Shown here piece after piece: positions 23,710 to 34,512 of a DNA stretch of 64,000 nucleotides. Position 1 is the first letter of the stretch. Each line of letters starts with the position of its first letter. A program made the position numbers and the translations under genes. This stretch comes from Beijerinckiaceae bacterium (GTDB taxonomy: Bacteria > Pseudomonadota > Alphaproteobacteria > Rhizobiales > Beijerinckiaceae): positions 62,001 to 126,000 of the forward strand of contig CANBNG010000007.1 in NCBI GenBank assembly GCA_947370975.1, written 5' to 3'. Under the pieces are notes generated by a model. It did not search any database. It had not been told where the DNA came from and saw only the letters and a program-made list of their open reading frames with translations.

Positions 23710-24466
23710 CGGGCTCAGCCTCCTCTCCCGCCTCGGCGGGGGAGGGGATGGCATGTGTTACCGGGGGATTGCCTGCAAAACCGCAGAGGCCCAGCAACTG
23801 CACCATATGGTCAGGCACGGGCGCGCTGACATCGATGGGCGGCTTGTTGTTCGAGAGCGGGATGCTCACCGCTCTGGCGTGGAGATGGAGGGGGAGCGCG
23901 CCCTCCCTCTGGCCGCCGGTGCCATAGATCGGATCGCCAAGGATCGGCCAGTTCAGCGCTGCGGAATGGACGCGCAATTGATGGGTGCGCCCGGTGAGCG
24001 GCTTGAATTCCATCCAGGCGATGGGCTTGCCCGCAAACAGGCTGCGCCCGAGCACGCGCCAGAGGGTTCTGGAGGGCAGGCCGGCCTCAGAATCGACCTT
24101 CATCCACCAGCCGCGCCCGGCATCGAGGCGGCCGAGCGGCAGGTCGATCAAGCCCTCCTCGCCCTCGGGCTCGCCCTCGACAATGGCCCAATAGGTCTTG
24201 GAGATCTTGCCCTGCTTGAACATCAGCCCGAGCTTTTCGAGCGCCTTGCGGTGGCGGCCGAGCACAAGGCAGCCGGAGGTGTCGCGGTCAAGGCGGTGGG
24301 CGAGGGACGGCGCACGCGGCAGGCCAAAGCGCAGGGCGTCGAAGGAATCCTCCAGACACGCTCCGCCCTTGGGCCCCTTGTGCACGGCAATGCCCGCAGG
24401 CTTGTCGATCACGAGGATCAGGCCGTCGCGATAGAGAAGGCGGGCGTTGATCTCGTCTGGCGTCAT
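23696..24466 (-). CDS. RluA-family RNA pseudouridine synthase
   Basis: A 256-residue pseudouridine synthase. The catalytic aspartate lies in AHRLDRDTSGCLV. ILVIDKPAGIAVHKG precedes it and LTGRTHQLRVHSAAL is the second conserved motif. No S4 domain is present, as in RluC/RluA-like truncated members. The start at 24466 (MTPDEINARLLYRDG) fits the family; the frame is open to 24727 but the extension is basic junk. The last dozen residues (HAIPSPAEAGEEAEP) are encoded by a G/C-rich palindrome of the intergenic repeat family, so the C-terminus looks like an acquired tail. Which RNA position is modified is unknown. Confidence 0.87.
   Translation of the reverse strand: MTPDEINARLLYRDGLILVIDKPAGIAVHKGPKGGACLEDSFDALRFGLPRAPSLAHRLDRDTSGCLVLGRHRKALEKLGLMFKQGKISKTYWAIVEGEPEGEEGLIDLPLGRLDAGRGWWMKVDSEAGLPSRTLWRVLGRSLFAGKPIAWMEFKPLTGRTHQLRVHSAALNWPILGDPIYGTGGQREGALPLHLHARAVSIPLSNNKPPIDVSAPVPDHMVQLLGLCGFAGNPPVTHAIPSPAEAGEEAEPVTAP
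23722..23745. repeat. G/C-rich palindrome inside the rluA-like 3' end
   Basis: Arms cctctcccgcc (23722-23732) and ggcgggggagg (23735-23745) pair with one G-U. The sequence style (CCTCTCCC/GGGGGAGG) matches palindromes at 34403, 38359, 41870, 41992 and 58053. It codes for the tail of the RluA-like protein and lies 13 bp past the TctC stop. Confidence 0.55.
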
Positions 24467-24579
24467 GCCGCTTCTTCTCTTCCGGTCCGGGCGTGAAAAG
24501 GCTATGCGAGGGCAGAAAACTTCTGGACGGGGCTCCGCGGCCGCTGCTTGCCGCGCTTCACTGACATAATCGGGACCCA

Positions 24580-25662
24580 ATGGCGAGCGACGACAGCGAC
24601 GGGCAGAAAAAGGGGTTCCTCGGACGCTTGTTTGGCAGGAGCCAGACGCCTGCGCCCCAAACCGTGCCCCAAAACGTGCCTGCAGACAGCGCGCCTGTCG
24701 AAACTGTCGCGCCGGTCGTGCCCGCACCTGAGCCTGCGCCCAAGGCCTCCTGGTGGGAGCGGCTGCGCGGGGGGCTTGCGCGGTCTTCGTCTGCGCTGGG
24801 GCAGGGCATTGCGGATGTCTTCACCAAGCGCAAGCTCGATGCCGCCATGCTCGACGAGCTGGAGGATATTCTCATCCAGGCCGATCTTGGCGTTGCCATG
24901 GCAACCCGCATTCGCGAGGCGGTCGGCAAGGGCCGCTTCGACAAGGATATCGATCCTGCCGAGGTGAAAGAGGTTCTGGCCCGCGAGGTCGAGGCCGTGC
25001 TGACTCCCGTCGCCAAGCCGATCACCATCACGGCGGGCCAGAAGCCCTTTGTCATTCTCGTGGTCGGCGTCAACGGCGCGGGCAAGACGACGACCATCGG
25101 CAAGCTCGCGACCAATCTTGTGCGCGATGGCCAAAAGGTTTTGCTGGCTGCCGGCGATACATTTCGCGCAGCCGCCATCGAACAATTGCAGATCTGGGGC
25201 GCGCGCGTCGGCGCGGAGGTTATCGCCCGGCCCCAGGGCGCCGATGCCGCAAGTCTTGCCTTCGATGCGATCCGCGCGGCGCAGGCCAGCGGCGCGGATG
25301 TGCTGCTGATGGACACGGCAGGCCGCCTCCAGAATCGCACCGAGCTCATGGCCGAGCTCGAGAAGATCGTGCGCGTGATGAGAAAGGTCGATGCGGATGC
25401 CCCGCACGCCGTGCTGCTCGTGCTCGATGCGACGGTCGGGCAAAATGCGCTGAGCCAGGTCGAGATATTCGGGCGCGTTGCGGGCGTCACCGGTCTCGTC
25501 ATGACCAAGCTCGACGGGACGGCGCGCGGCGGCATTCTTGTCGCCATTGCTGAAAAGTTCAAAATGCCCGTGCATTACATTGGCGTTGGCGAGGGGGCTG
25601 ACGATCTCGAACCCTTCACCGCGCGTGAATTTGCCCGCGCCATCGCCGGGCTCGATGCATGA
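24580..25662 (+). CDS. ftsY: Signal recognition particle receptor FtsY
   Basis: A 360-residue SRP-GTPase that docks ribosome-nascent-chain/SRP complexes at the membrane. It has an acidic/proline-rich N-terminal A region (1-50), an N domain (about 60-135) and a G domain with VGVNGAGKTTTIGKLA (G1), DTFRAAAIEQL (G2), LMDTAGRLQ (G3) and MTKLDGTARGG (G4). Its stop overlaps the next gene (ATGA). The short A domain compared with E. coli is usual in Alphaproteobacteria. Its partner Ffh is encoded at 39599. Confidence 0.97.
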   Translation: MASDDSDGQKKGFLGRLFGRSQTPAPQTVPQNVPADSAPVETVAPVVPAPEPAPKASWWERLRGGLARSSSALGQGIADVFTKRKLDAAMLDELEDILIQADLGVAMATRIREAVGKGRFDKDIDPAEVKEVLAREVEAVLTPVAKPITITAGQKPFVILVVGVNGAGKTTTIGKLATNLVRDGQKVLLAAGDTFRAAAIEQLQIWGARVGAEVIARPQGADAASLAFDAIRAAQASGADVLLMDTAGRLQNRTELMAELEKIVRVMRKVDADAPHAVLLVLDATVGQNALSQVEIFGRVAGVTGLVMTKLDGTARGGILVAIAEKFKMPVHYIGVGEGADDLEPFTAREFARAIAGLDA

Positions 25663-26303
25663 CATCCAAGGATCAGGACATGAGCAACGTAGAGCCGGAC
25701 TCGAAACCGATCCCGACACGGGTGCGGCGGCGCGCACAAAATCCGGGGCTGAAGCTCCTTCTCGAAATGGGGCCGCTCGCGCTGTTCCTGCTCGTCAATT
25801 TCAAATTCGGCATTTTCCCCGCGACCGCTGTCCTGATGACTGCCGTGGTTGCGGCGCTCATCGCCTCCTGGGTGCTGACGCGTCATCTACCGATCATGCC
25901 GGTCGTAACAGCAATCGCCGTGCTGTTCTTTGGCGCGCTGACGCTGATCTTTCAGGATTCGATCTTCATCAAGATCAAGCCAACCATCGTCAATGCCATG
26001 TTCGGCACTGTGCTGCTCGGCGGGCTGCTGGCGGGCAAACTCTTCCTGCCGGTCGTGCTCGACATGGCGCTGCAATTGACAGAAGAGGGCTGGCGCAAGC
26101 TGACCTTGCGCTGGGGCCTGTTCTTCTATGCGCTCGCCGTGCTCAATGAATGCGTCTGGCGCACGCAGAGCGAGGATTTCTGGGCCTCCTTCCGGCTGCT
26201 TGGCACCATGCCGATCACCATCGTCTTCGCGCTGGCGCAAGTGCCGCTCATCATGAAGCACGAGATCAAGGATGGCGCCGACGCCGACCGCGAGCATTGG
26301 TGA
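25659..26303 (+). CDS. yciB: Inner-membrane-spanning protein YciB/septation protein A
   Basis: A 214-residue polytopic membrane protein of the YciB/IspZ family with about five spans. Recognisable segments are KLLLEMGPLALFLLVNFKFGIF near the N-terminus, TLIFQDSIFIKIKPTIVN in the middle and NECVWRTQSEDFWASFRLLG near the C-terminus. The family affects septation and envelope integrity in enterobacteria; its precise role is unresolved. The ATG at 25659 overlaps the ftsY stop, and a second methionine eight codons in (MSNVEPD) is an alternative start. Co-occurrence with ftsY is common in this order. Confidence 0.93.
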   Translation: MTSKDQDMSNVEPDSKPIPTRVRRRAQNPGLKLLLEMGPLALFLLVNFKFGIFPATAVLMTAVVAALIASWVLTRHLPIMPVVTAIAVLFFGALTLIFQDSIFIKIKPTIVNAMFGTVLLGGLLAGKLFLPVVLDMALQLTEEGWRKLTLRWGLFFYALAVLNECVWRTQSEDFWASFRLLGTMPITIVFALAQVPLIMKHEIKDGADADREHW

Positions 26304-26306
26304 GGC

Positions 26307-26648
26307 ATGACGAGCCTTGTCGTTTCGCCCGCTCTCGCCTGGACGTTTCTTGTCATCGCCGGATTGCTTGAAATCGGCTGGGCGACGGGCATGCGCTTGT
26401 CGGAAGGCTTCACGCGGATCGGGCCAAGCGTCTTCACCATCGTCTGCATGGTGATGAGCGTCGTCCTGCTCGGTCTGTCGGTAAAGACCTTGCCGCTCGG
26501 CACCGCCTATGCGGTGTGGGGCGGCATCGGCACTCTTGGCACTGCGGCGCTTGGCATCTACCTGTTCAGCGAACCGGCAACCGCGCTGCGCCTTGCCAGC
26601 ATGGTGCTGATCGTGGTCGGCATTGTCGGGCTGAAGCTCTTCGACTAA
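26307..26648 (+). CDS. sugE: SMR-family guanidinium exporter (SugE/Gdx-like)
   Basis: A 113-residue small multidrug resistance protein with four membrane helices that works as a dual-topology dimer. The essential glutamate is E22 in LLEIGWATGMRLSEGFTR; this WAxGxxxSxGFTR form is that of the Gdx/SugE subgroup, which exports guanidinium rather than broad drugs. No guanidine riboswitch was recognised upstream, and the gene lies three bases after yciB, so it is probably expressed with it. It converges with and overlaps ccmG by four bases. Confidence 0.85.
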   Translation: MTSLVVSPALAWTFLVIAGLLEIGWATGMRLSEGFTRIGPSVFTIVCMVMSVVLLGLSVKTLPLGTAYAVWGGIGTLGTAALGIYLFSEPATALRLASMVLIVVGIVGLKLFD

Positions 26649-27250
26649 CCGCCGCTGCCTCGTGAGGCTTTGACGGCTGCCGCGATGGCCGGCATCAGCT
26701 TGTTGCGCAGATCCTCAGGCGTGAGCGGGCCGATCTGCTTGTAGGCGATGGCCCCATCGCCGCGCACGACAAAGGTCTCGGGCACGCCGTAGACGCCCCA
26801 TTCAATCCCCGCACGGCCCGGGCGGTCCGCGCCGCTGCGGTCATAGGGATTGCCATACTGGGCCAGGAATTCGCGCGCATTCTGCGGCTCGTCCTTGTAG
26901 TTGAGCCCGAAAATCTGCACGCCCATGGCCTTCAGCGCGGGGTCTTTGCTCATTTGCATCAGCAAGGGATGCTCGTCGCGGCACGGCACGCACCAAGATG
27001 CGAAAATATTCACGAGGCTCACCGAGCCCCTGGTGAGATCGGCATCCGAAAAACCAACGCCCGGCGTTCCCTCAATGGCCGGCAGCGCAAAGCGCGGGGC
27101 CTGCTTGCCGATCAGCGCCGAGGGCAGGCGCGCGGGATCGCCCCGATAGAGCTGCACGAAGAACAGTCCGGCCAGCGCGACGAAAAAAGCCAGCGGCAGG
27201 ATTGCGAGCCAGGGAATATGGCGCGGCTCTTTTGCGGGCGCGTCGGTCAT
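26645..27250 (-). CDS. ccmG: Thiol:disulfide interchange protein CcmG/DsbE
   Basis: A 201-residue thioredoxin-fold protein tethered to the inner membrane by an N-terminal anchor (about 13-33). The active site is WCVPC in VNIFASWCVPCRDEHPLL. The family-typical YGVPETFVVRGDGAIAYKQIGPL segment follows. It reduces apocytochrome c or CcmH before haem attachment in the periplasm. The start overlaps ccmD (ATGA), making it the last visible gene of the ccmABCDG operon. CcmE, F and H genes are not in this window. Confidence 0.95.
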   Translation of the reverse strand: MTDAPAKEPRHIPWLAILPLAFFVALAGLFFVQLYRGDPARLPSALIGKQAPRFALPAIEGTPGVGFSDADLTRGSVSLVNIFASWCVPCRDEHPLLMQMSKDPALKAMGVQIFGLNYKDEPQNAREFLAQYGNPYDRSGADRPGRAGIEWGVYGVPETFVVRGDGAIAYKQIGPLTPEDLRNKLMPAIAAAVKASRGSGG

Positions 27251-27405
27251 GGATCGGAATCCGTTGCGCGGGTGAGGCCGCCGAGCTTTGCCAGATCGCG
27301 CTTGAGGCGGCGATGGTCGAGCCAGATGGCGCCGATCATGCCCAGAATCACGCCGAGGCAGAGCAGATAGGAGGCGAGGATGAAGCCGGCATGGGCGACG
27401 TTCAT
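27247..27405 (-). CDS. ccmD: Haem exporter protein CcmD
   Basis: A 52-residue single-span protein (MNVAHAGFILASYLLCLGVI...) with the AGFILASY motif of CcmD and a basic tail HRRLKRDLAKLGG. CcmD stabilises the CcmABC haem-release complex on CcmE. It overlaps ccmC upstream and ccmG downstream by four bases each. Its position between ccmC and ccmG confirms the assignment. Confidence 0.93.
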   Translation of the reverse strand: MNVAHAGFILASYLLCLGVILGMIGAIWLDHRRLKRDLAKLGGLTRATDSDP

Positions 27406-28181
27406 GGCGCGCTTCCCCCCGCGTCCTGCATGGTCAGGCGATGTGCCGGCCGCGCCTGCGTGGTTCCGCTCGCAGCCTGGATGGCGAGCCGGCGCAGGCG
27501 GCGGCGCAGGATTTCATTGCGGGTCGCCAGCAGATGCAGCGTCGTGAAAAGAAGCGTGAAGGCGAGGCCCATCACGAGCAGCGGCCAGAGCATGGAGGGC
27601 GCAATGGTTGGCCCGCCGAGGCGGAAGACCGAGGCCGGCTGGTGCAATGTGTTCCACCAATCGACCGAGAATTTGATGATCGGCAGATTGACGACGCCGA
27701 CAATCGTCAGAATGGCGGCAGCGCGTGCCGCCCGTGAGGATTCTTCGATCGTCTGCCAGAGCGCGATCAGGCCGAGATAGATCACAAACAGCACGAGCAC
27801 CGAGGTCAGGCGCGCGTCCCACACCCACCACGTTCCCCACATTGGCTTGCCCCAGAGCGAGCCGGTGACGAGGCAGATGAAGGTGAAACCTGCGCCCAGG
27901 GGCGCTGCGGCCTTTTGGGCCGCGTCAGCCAGTGGATGACGCCAGACCAATGTGCCCAAGGCCGAAGCGGTCATGGTGGCGTAGCAGAACATCGAGAGCC
28001 AGGCGGCCGGGACATGGATGTACATGATCCGCACCGTGTCGCCCTGCTGATAATCGGCAGGCGCGCTCACAAAAGCGCCCCAGAGGCCCAGCGCAAAGGC
28101 AATGGCCGTCGCGCCCATGAGCCAGGGCAGGAGCCGGGCCACGAGCCCGAGGAACAGGGTCGGATTGGCATATTTCAGCAT
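27402..28181 (-). CDS. ccmC: Haem exporter protein CcmC
   Basis: A 259-residue, six-helix membrane protein that presents haem to CcmE. The tryptophan-rich signature GTWWVWDARLTS is visible, with conserved periplasmic histidines in IMYIHVPAAW and WWNTLHQPAS. The start at 28181 (MLKYANPTLFLGL) matches the family; the frame opens at 28217 without support. A 51-bp gap separates it from ccmB. Part of the ccmABCDG operon. Confidence 0.95.
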   Translation of the reverse strand: MLKYANPTLFLGLVARLLPWLMGATAIAFALGLWGAFVSAPADYQQGDTVRIMYIHVPAAWLSMFCYATMTASALGTLVWRHPLADAAQKAAAPLGAGFTFICLVTGSLWGKPMWGTWWVWDARLTSVLVLFVIYLGLIALWQTIEESSRAARAAAILTIVGVVNLPIIKFSVDWWNTLHQPASVFRLGGPTIAPSMLWPLLVMGLAFTLLFTTLHLLATRNEILRRRLRRLAIQAASGTTQARPAHRLTMQDAGGSAP

Positions 28182-28232
28182 TGTGTCAGGTCTATTGCGC
28201 GGGCGGCAGGATTGCAATTGGACAGCGTGTCC

Positions 28233-28928
28233 TCACTCGCTCATGTGCCGAAGCGCCGCGGCCACGGCAAAGGGAGCTGCCGCCAGCGTCGCCAGCGTCA
28301 GGGCGCAGAGGATCAGAAAGGGCGTCATGAAGGGCACGGTGCCCGCGCTTGCCGCAGCGGCGGCCGAGACGCCGAAGATGAGCACGGGAATGGCGAGCGG
28401 CAGCACGAGGATCGCCATCAGCAGCCCGCCCCGGCGCAGTGTCACGGTGAGCGCCGCGCCAATCGCGCCCAGCATGGCGAGCGCGGGCGTGCCGGCGAGC
28501 AGCGAGGCCGTGACGCCGACAAGCGCGTCAGGTTCGAGCGCCAGCATCAGGCCAAAAAGCGGCGCGGCCACGACGAGCGGCAAGCCTGTCACGGCCCAAT
28601 GAGCGAGGCATTTCACCAGCACGATCACTTCGAGCGGCGTGTCGCTGGAGAGAAGCAGATCGAGTGAGCCGTCTTCATGGTCGGCCTGGAACAGCCGGTC
28701 GAGGCCAAGCAGCGTGGCCAGCAGCGCCGCGATCCAGAGGATTGCCGGGCCAATGCGCGCGAGCAGGTTCAGGTCGGGCCCGATGGCGAAGGGTACGATG
28801 GTCACGAGGATCAGGAAGAAGACGACCCCCATGGCGCCCCCGCCTCCGATCCGGCGCGCCACGCGGATTTCGCGCAGGAAGAGCGCGGCCAACGGGCTTG
28901 GGCTGTGCGACCTCGGAGTCTGTGTCAC
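28233..28928 (-). CDS. ccmB: Haem exporter protein CcmB
   Basis: A 231-residue ABC-type permease with six predicted spans that works with CcmA. The N-terminal ALFLREIRVARRIGG and the cytoplasmic FQADHEDGSLDLLLSSDTPL loop are characteristic. Its start overlaps the ccmA stop by four bases. Confidence 0.93.
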   Translation of the reverse strand: MTQTPRSHSPSPLAALFLREIRVARRIGGGGAMGVVFFLILVTIVPFAIGPDLNLLARIGPAILWIAALLATLLGLDRLFQADHEDGSLDLLLSSDTPLEVIVLVKCLAHWAVTGLPLVVAAPLFGLMLALEPDALVGVTASLLAGTPALAMLGAIGAALTVTLRRGGLLMAILVLPLAIPVLIFGVSAAAAASAGTVPFMTPFLILCALTLATLAAAPFAVAAALRHMSE

Positions 28929-29593
28929 GGCATCGCCTCGCCCTCGGATGCGCCAAGCGCAAGATGCAGGGACGGAATGCCAAGCGGGGCATGGGTGGCG
29001 GCAACAATCAGCCCGCCGGCGGCAAGATGATCTGCCATGAGGCCCGCGAGCAGGCTTTGGCCGGCGGCGTCGAGCGCGGTGAGCGGCTCGTCGAGAAGCC
29101 AGAGCGGGCGCGGGGCAAGCAGCAGGCGGGCAAGGCCGACGCGCCGCTTCTGTCCTGCCGAGAGATAGGCCACCGGCAGGTCCGCGACCTGGGGCACGCC
29201 AAGGCGCGCGAGCGCGGCATCTGGCGAGAGGGCCGCCGGAAAGCCCGGCAAGGCGAGCATGGATTGCCAGAAGGCGAGATTTTCACGCGCGGTCAGCGCG
29301 GGCTTCGAACCTTCGAGATGGCCGACATAATGTGCCAGCAGCGCGACATCGCTCGCCGCGCCATCGGCGCAGATGAGCCGGGCGCGACCTTGAGATGGGG
29401 GAAGAAAACCCGCTAGTCCACGCAAAAGCGTCGATTTCCCAGCGCCATTTGCACCCGTGATGACAAGTGCGGCGCCGCTTTCAAGCGTCAGATCCAGTTT
29501 CTCGACCAGCACACGTCCGCCACGCTGGAGGGCAAGATCCTCCACGACAAGCCTGACGAGCAAAAAAGGGGGGATCTGCGTTGCGGGCTGCAC
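28925..29593 (-). CDS. ccmA: Cytochrome c biogenesis ATP-binding protein CcmA
   Basis: A 222-residue ABC ATPase. Walker A is GANGAGKSTLLRGLAG, the signature is YLSAGQKRRVGLARLL, and Walker B is LWLLDEPLTALD. ATP hydrolysis by CcmA releases holo-CcmE from CcmC. The start is GTG at 29593; a start a few codons inside is possible because the conserved part begins at about residue 14. First gene of the operon, divergent from aconitase. Confidence 0.93.
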   Translation of the reverse strand: MQPATQIPPFLLVRLVVEDLALQRGGRVLVEKLDLTLESGAALVITGANGAGKSTLLRGLAGFLPPSQGRARLICADGAASDVALLAHYVGHLEGSKPALTARENLAFWQSMLALPGFPAALSPDAALARLGVPQVADLPVAYLSAGQKRRVGLARLLLAPRPLWLLDEPLTALDAAGQSLLAGLMADHLAAGGLIVAATHAPLGIPSLHLALGASEGEAMP

Positions 29594-29699
29594 GTGTGCG
29601 CGAGTTCCTTGAGCAGGTTCTGTCGAATGTTTCTTCGATTACCCCCGTCGCAATGTTTGCTTTTGCGCGAGGGCGAGCTAATTTCAACCCGATGTACTT

Positions 29700-29728
29700 T
29701 TGTCCGTGTAGCGCGTGGACGATAAATT
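29700..29728 (+). promoter_or_regulatory. Candidate sigma-70-type promoter of acnA
   Basis: TTGTCC (29700-29705) and TAAATT (29723-29728) are separated by 17 bp, about 50 bp before the acnA start, in a locally A/T-rich part of the ccmA-acnA gap. Assignment is by eye. Confidence 0.4.
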
Positions 29729-29781
29729 ATCTATAAGCCTCGCGCACACCCATTTCACTACTTTCTCCGGGACGGAATCTG

Positions 29782-32511
<2,730 letters not shown>

Positions 32512-32541
32512 TCACGTCTCTGCAGACTGAAGCTTTGCAAG

Positions 32542-32569
32542 CCGCCGGGGAGCGATCCCCGGCGGTTTT
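32542..32569 (+). terminator. Intrinsic terminator of acnA
   Basis: A perfect 9-bp stem ccgccgggg/ccccggcgg (32542-32550, 32557-32565) with a 6-nt loop, followed by TTTT, 30 bp after the stop. Confidence 0.85.
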
Positions 32570-32613
32570 GCGTTTTGGGCCTATTCTTTCGTATAAATAG
32601 GCAGCGACCCAAA

Positions 32614-32642
32614 TTGACGCGAACGTGAAAGGGGCAATTAAT
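32614..32642 (+). promoter_or_regulatory. Candidate promoter of the lactate permease gene
   Basis: TTGACG (32614-32619), a 17-bp spacer and ATTAAT (32637-32642) stand 57 bp before the permease ATG. Plausible sigma-70-like spacing, weak -10. Confidence 0.35.
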
Positions 32643-32698
32643 TCTCACCAGCCCGGTGGAATCACCTCAACAAGATCTGCGGGCAGGGGGAGAGTCCC

Positions 32699-34357
32699 AT
32701 GTGGTCACAGGTCTATAATCCACTCGGCAGCGCTGTATTTTCGACGATTGCAGCAGCTGTCCCGGTTCTCACGCTGCTGGTCCTCATCGCCACCGGCAAG
32801 GTGAAGGCCCACATTGCCGCGCTGATCGCGCTTGCTGTCAGTCTCGCAATTGCGATTTTCGTTTTCACCATGCCGGCAGGGCTGGCTTTTCGCGCCGCCA
32901 TTCTGGGTGCGGTCACGGGCTTCTTTCCGATTGGCTGGATCATCGTCAACGTCATCTTTCTGTATCGGCTGACGCTGGAGAAGGGCTGGTTTGGCCTCGT
33001 GCAGCAATCGATCGGCGGCATTACCGCTGACCGCCGCCTGCAATTGCTGCTGATCGCCTTTTCCTTCGGCGCGTTCTTTGAGGGCGCGTCGGGCTTTGGC
33101 ACGCCGGTCGCGGTGACAGGCGCGATCCTGATGGGGCTTGGCTTTTCGCCGCTGGCCGCCGCAGGTCTCTCGCTCATCGCCAATACCGCGCCGGTCGCCT
33201 ATGGCGCGCTCGGTACGCCGATCCAGGGGCTGGCTTCTGTTACCGGGCTCGACCCCTATGTGCTTGGCGCGATGGTTGGACGGCAATTGCCGATCTTCTC
33301 CCTGATCGTGCCGTTCTGGCTCATCTGGGCGTTTGCCGGCTTCCGAGGCATGATCGCGATCTGGCCTGCCATTCTGGTGTGCGGCGTATCCTTCGCGGTG
33401 CCGCAATTCCTGATTTCGAATTTCATCAATCCATGGATCGTCGATATCGGCGCCGCGCTGACGTCCATGGCCTGCCTCACGCTGTTCCTGCGCTTCTGGC
33501 AGCCCGCCACCATCTGGGAATCGCCGGCCCTGCGTTCCAAGGACGATTCACGCGCCAGCGCGCCCCCGGCGCTTGAAGTGATGAAGGGCACAAAGTCGGA
33601 AATCATCTGGTCGTGGACGCCCTGGATCATCCTCTCGGTCATCGTCGCGATCTGGGGCACGGATGCGTTCAAGAAAATCGCCAATGCGTTCTACGCGCCG
33701 TCCTTCCCGGTCGAGGGTCTGCATAATCTCATCCAGAAAGTGCCGCCCGTCGTCGCCAAGCCGCTCAGCGAGGGCGCGGTCTTTGTCTTCAGCTTCCTGT
33801 CCTATACGGGCACGGGCATTCTGCTGGCGGCGATCATTTCGGCCGTCGTGATGAAATTCTCGCCGGCACGGATCGTGAAGGCCTATGGCGAGACGCTGTG
33901 GGTGACGCGCTATTCTCTCATCACCATTTCGGCGATGCTGGCGATTGGCACATTGACCCGCTATTCGGGCATCGACGCCACGCTGGGTCTGGCATTCGCC
34001 GGCACGGGCTTCTTCTATCCCTTCTTTGGCACCTTGCTCGGCTGGCTCGGCGTCGCGCTGACGGGATCCGACACCGCCTCCAACGTGCTCTTTGGCGGCT
34101 TGCAGAAGATCACCGCCGAGCAATTGGGCCTCTCGCCCGTGCTTATGTCGGCGGCCAATTCCTCGGGCGGCGTCATGGGCAAGATGATCGATGCGCAATC
34201 GATTGTCGTGGCCTCCACCGCAACCAACTGGTTTGGCCACGAGGGCACGATCCTGCGCTTTGTCTTCTGGCATTCCATCGCGCTGGCCTGCCTCGTCGGG
34301 CTTTATGTGATGCTGCAGGCCTATGTCTGGCCGTTCACGGAAATGGTCTTGCACTGA
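32699..34357 (+). CDS. L-lactate permease (LctP family)
   Basis: A 552-residue secondary transporter with about 12-14 membrane spans that takes up L-lactate (and often glycolate) with protons. Family marks are the N-terminal MWSQVYNPLGS, FGAFFEGASGFGTPVAVTGAIL and TGSDTASNVLFGGLQ. The start has AGGGGGAGAG upstream. No lactate dehydrogenase or LldR regulator lies alongside, so regulation is not evident from context. An own promoter is suggested at 32614. Confidence 0.93.
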   Translation: MWSQVYNPLGSAVFSTIAAAVPVLTLLVLIATGKVKAHIAALIALAVSLAIAIFVFTMPAGLAFRAAILGAVTGFFPIGWIIVNVIFLYRLTLEKGWFGLVQQSIGGITADRRLQLLLIAFSFGAFFEGASGFGTPVAVTGAILMGLGFSPLAAAGLSLIANTAPVAYGALGTPIQGLASVTGLDPYVLGAMVGRQLPIFSLIVPFWLIWAFAGFRGMIAIWPAILVCGVSFAVPQFLISNFINPWIVDIGAALTSMACLTLFLRFWQPATIWESPALRSKDDSRASAPPALEVMKGTKSEIIWSWTPWIILSVIVAIWGTDAFKKIANAFYAPSFPVEGLHNLIQKVPPVVAKPLSEGAVFVFSFLSYTGTGILLAAIISAVVMKFSPARIVKAYGETLWVTRYSLITISAMLAIGTLTRYSGIDATLGLAFAGTGFFYPFFGTLLGWLGVALTGSDTASNVLFGGLQKITAEQLGLSPVLMSAANSSGGVMGKMIDAQSIVVASTATNWFGHEGTILRFVFWHSIALACLVGLYVMLQAYVWPFTEMVLH

Positions 34358-34402
34358 GACGTGCTTCATGACGGGTCGCCTTCAACGAAGGCGCAATCTT
34401 AT

Positions 34403-34432
34403 CTCCTCCCCCTTGCGCAATAGGGGGAGGAG
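34403..34432. repeat. Intergenic palindrome (CTCCTCCCCCT/AGGGGGAGGAG)
   Basis: Perfect 11-bp arms (34403-34413, 34422-34432) with an 8-nt loop between the lactate permease and leuB. One of several related palindromes in this window. Without a U-run it is not a standard terminator, though it may act as one. Confidence 0.7.
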
Positions 34433-34512
34433 GTCACAGCTTGCCAACACGTCAGGCAGAGGCTAGCAATCCCGCCACTCATTTCTCTTGAAAAACGCGA
34501 CGGGATCTCTCC

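Noticed and set aside
26290..26306. Guanidine riboswitch for the sugE-like gene
   Set aside because: Only three bases separate sugE from yciB, and no ACGR-type motif is visible.
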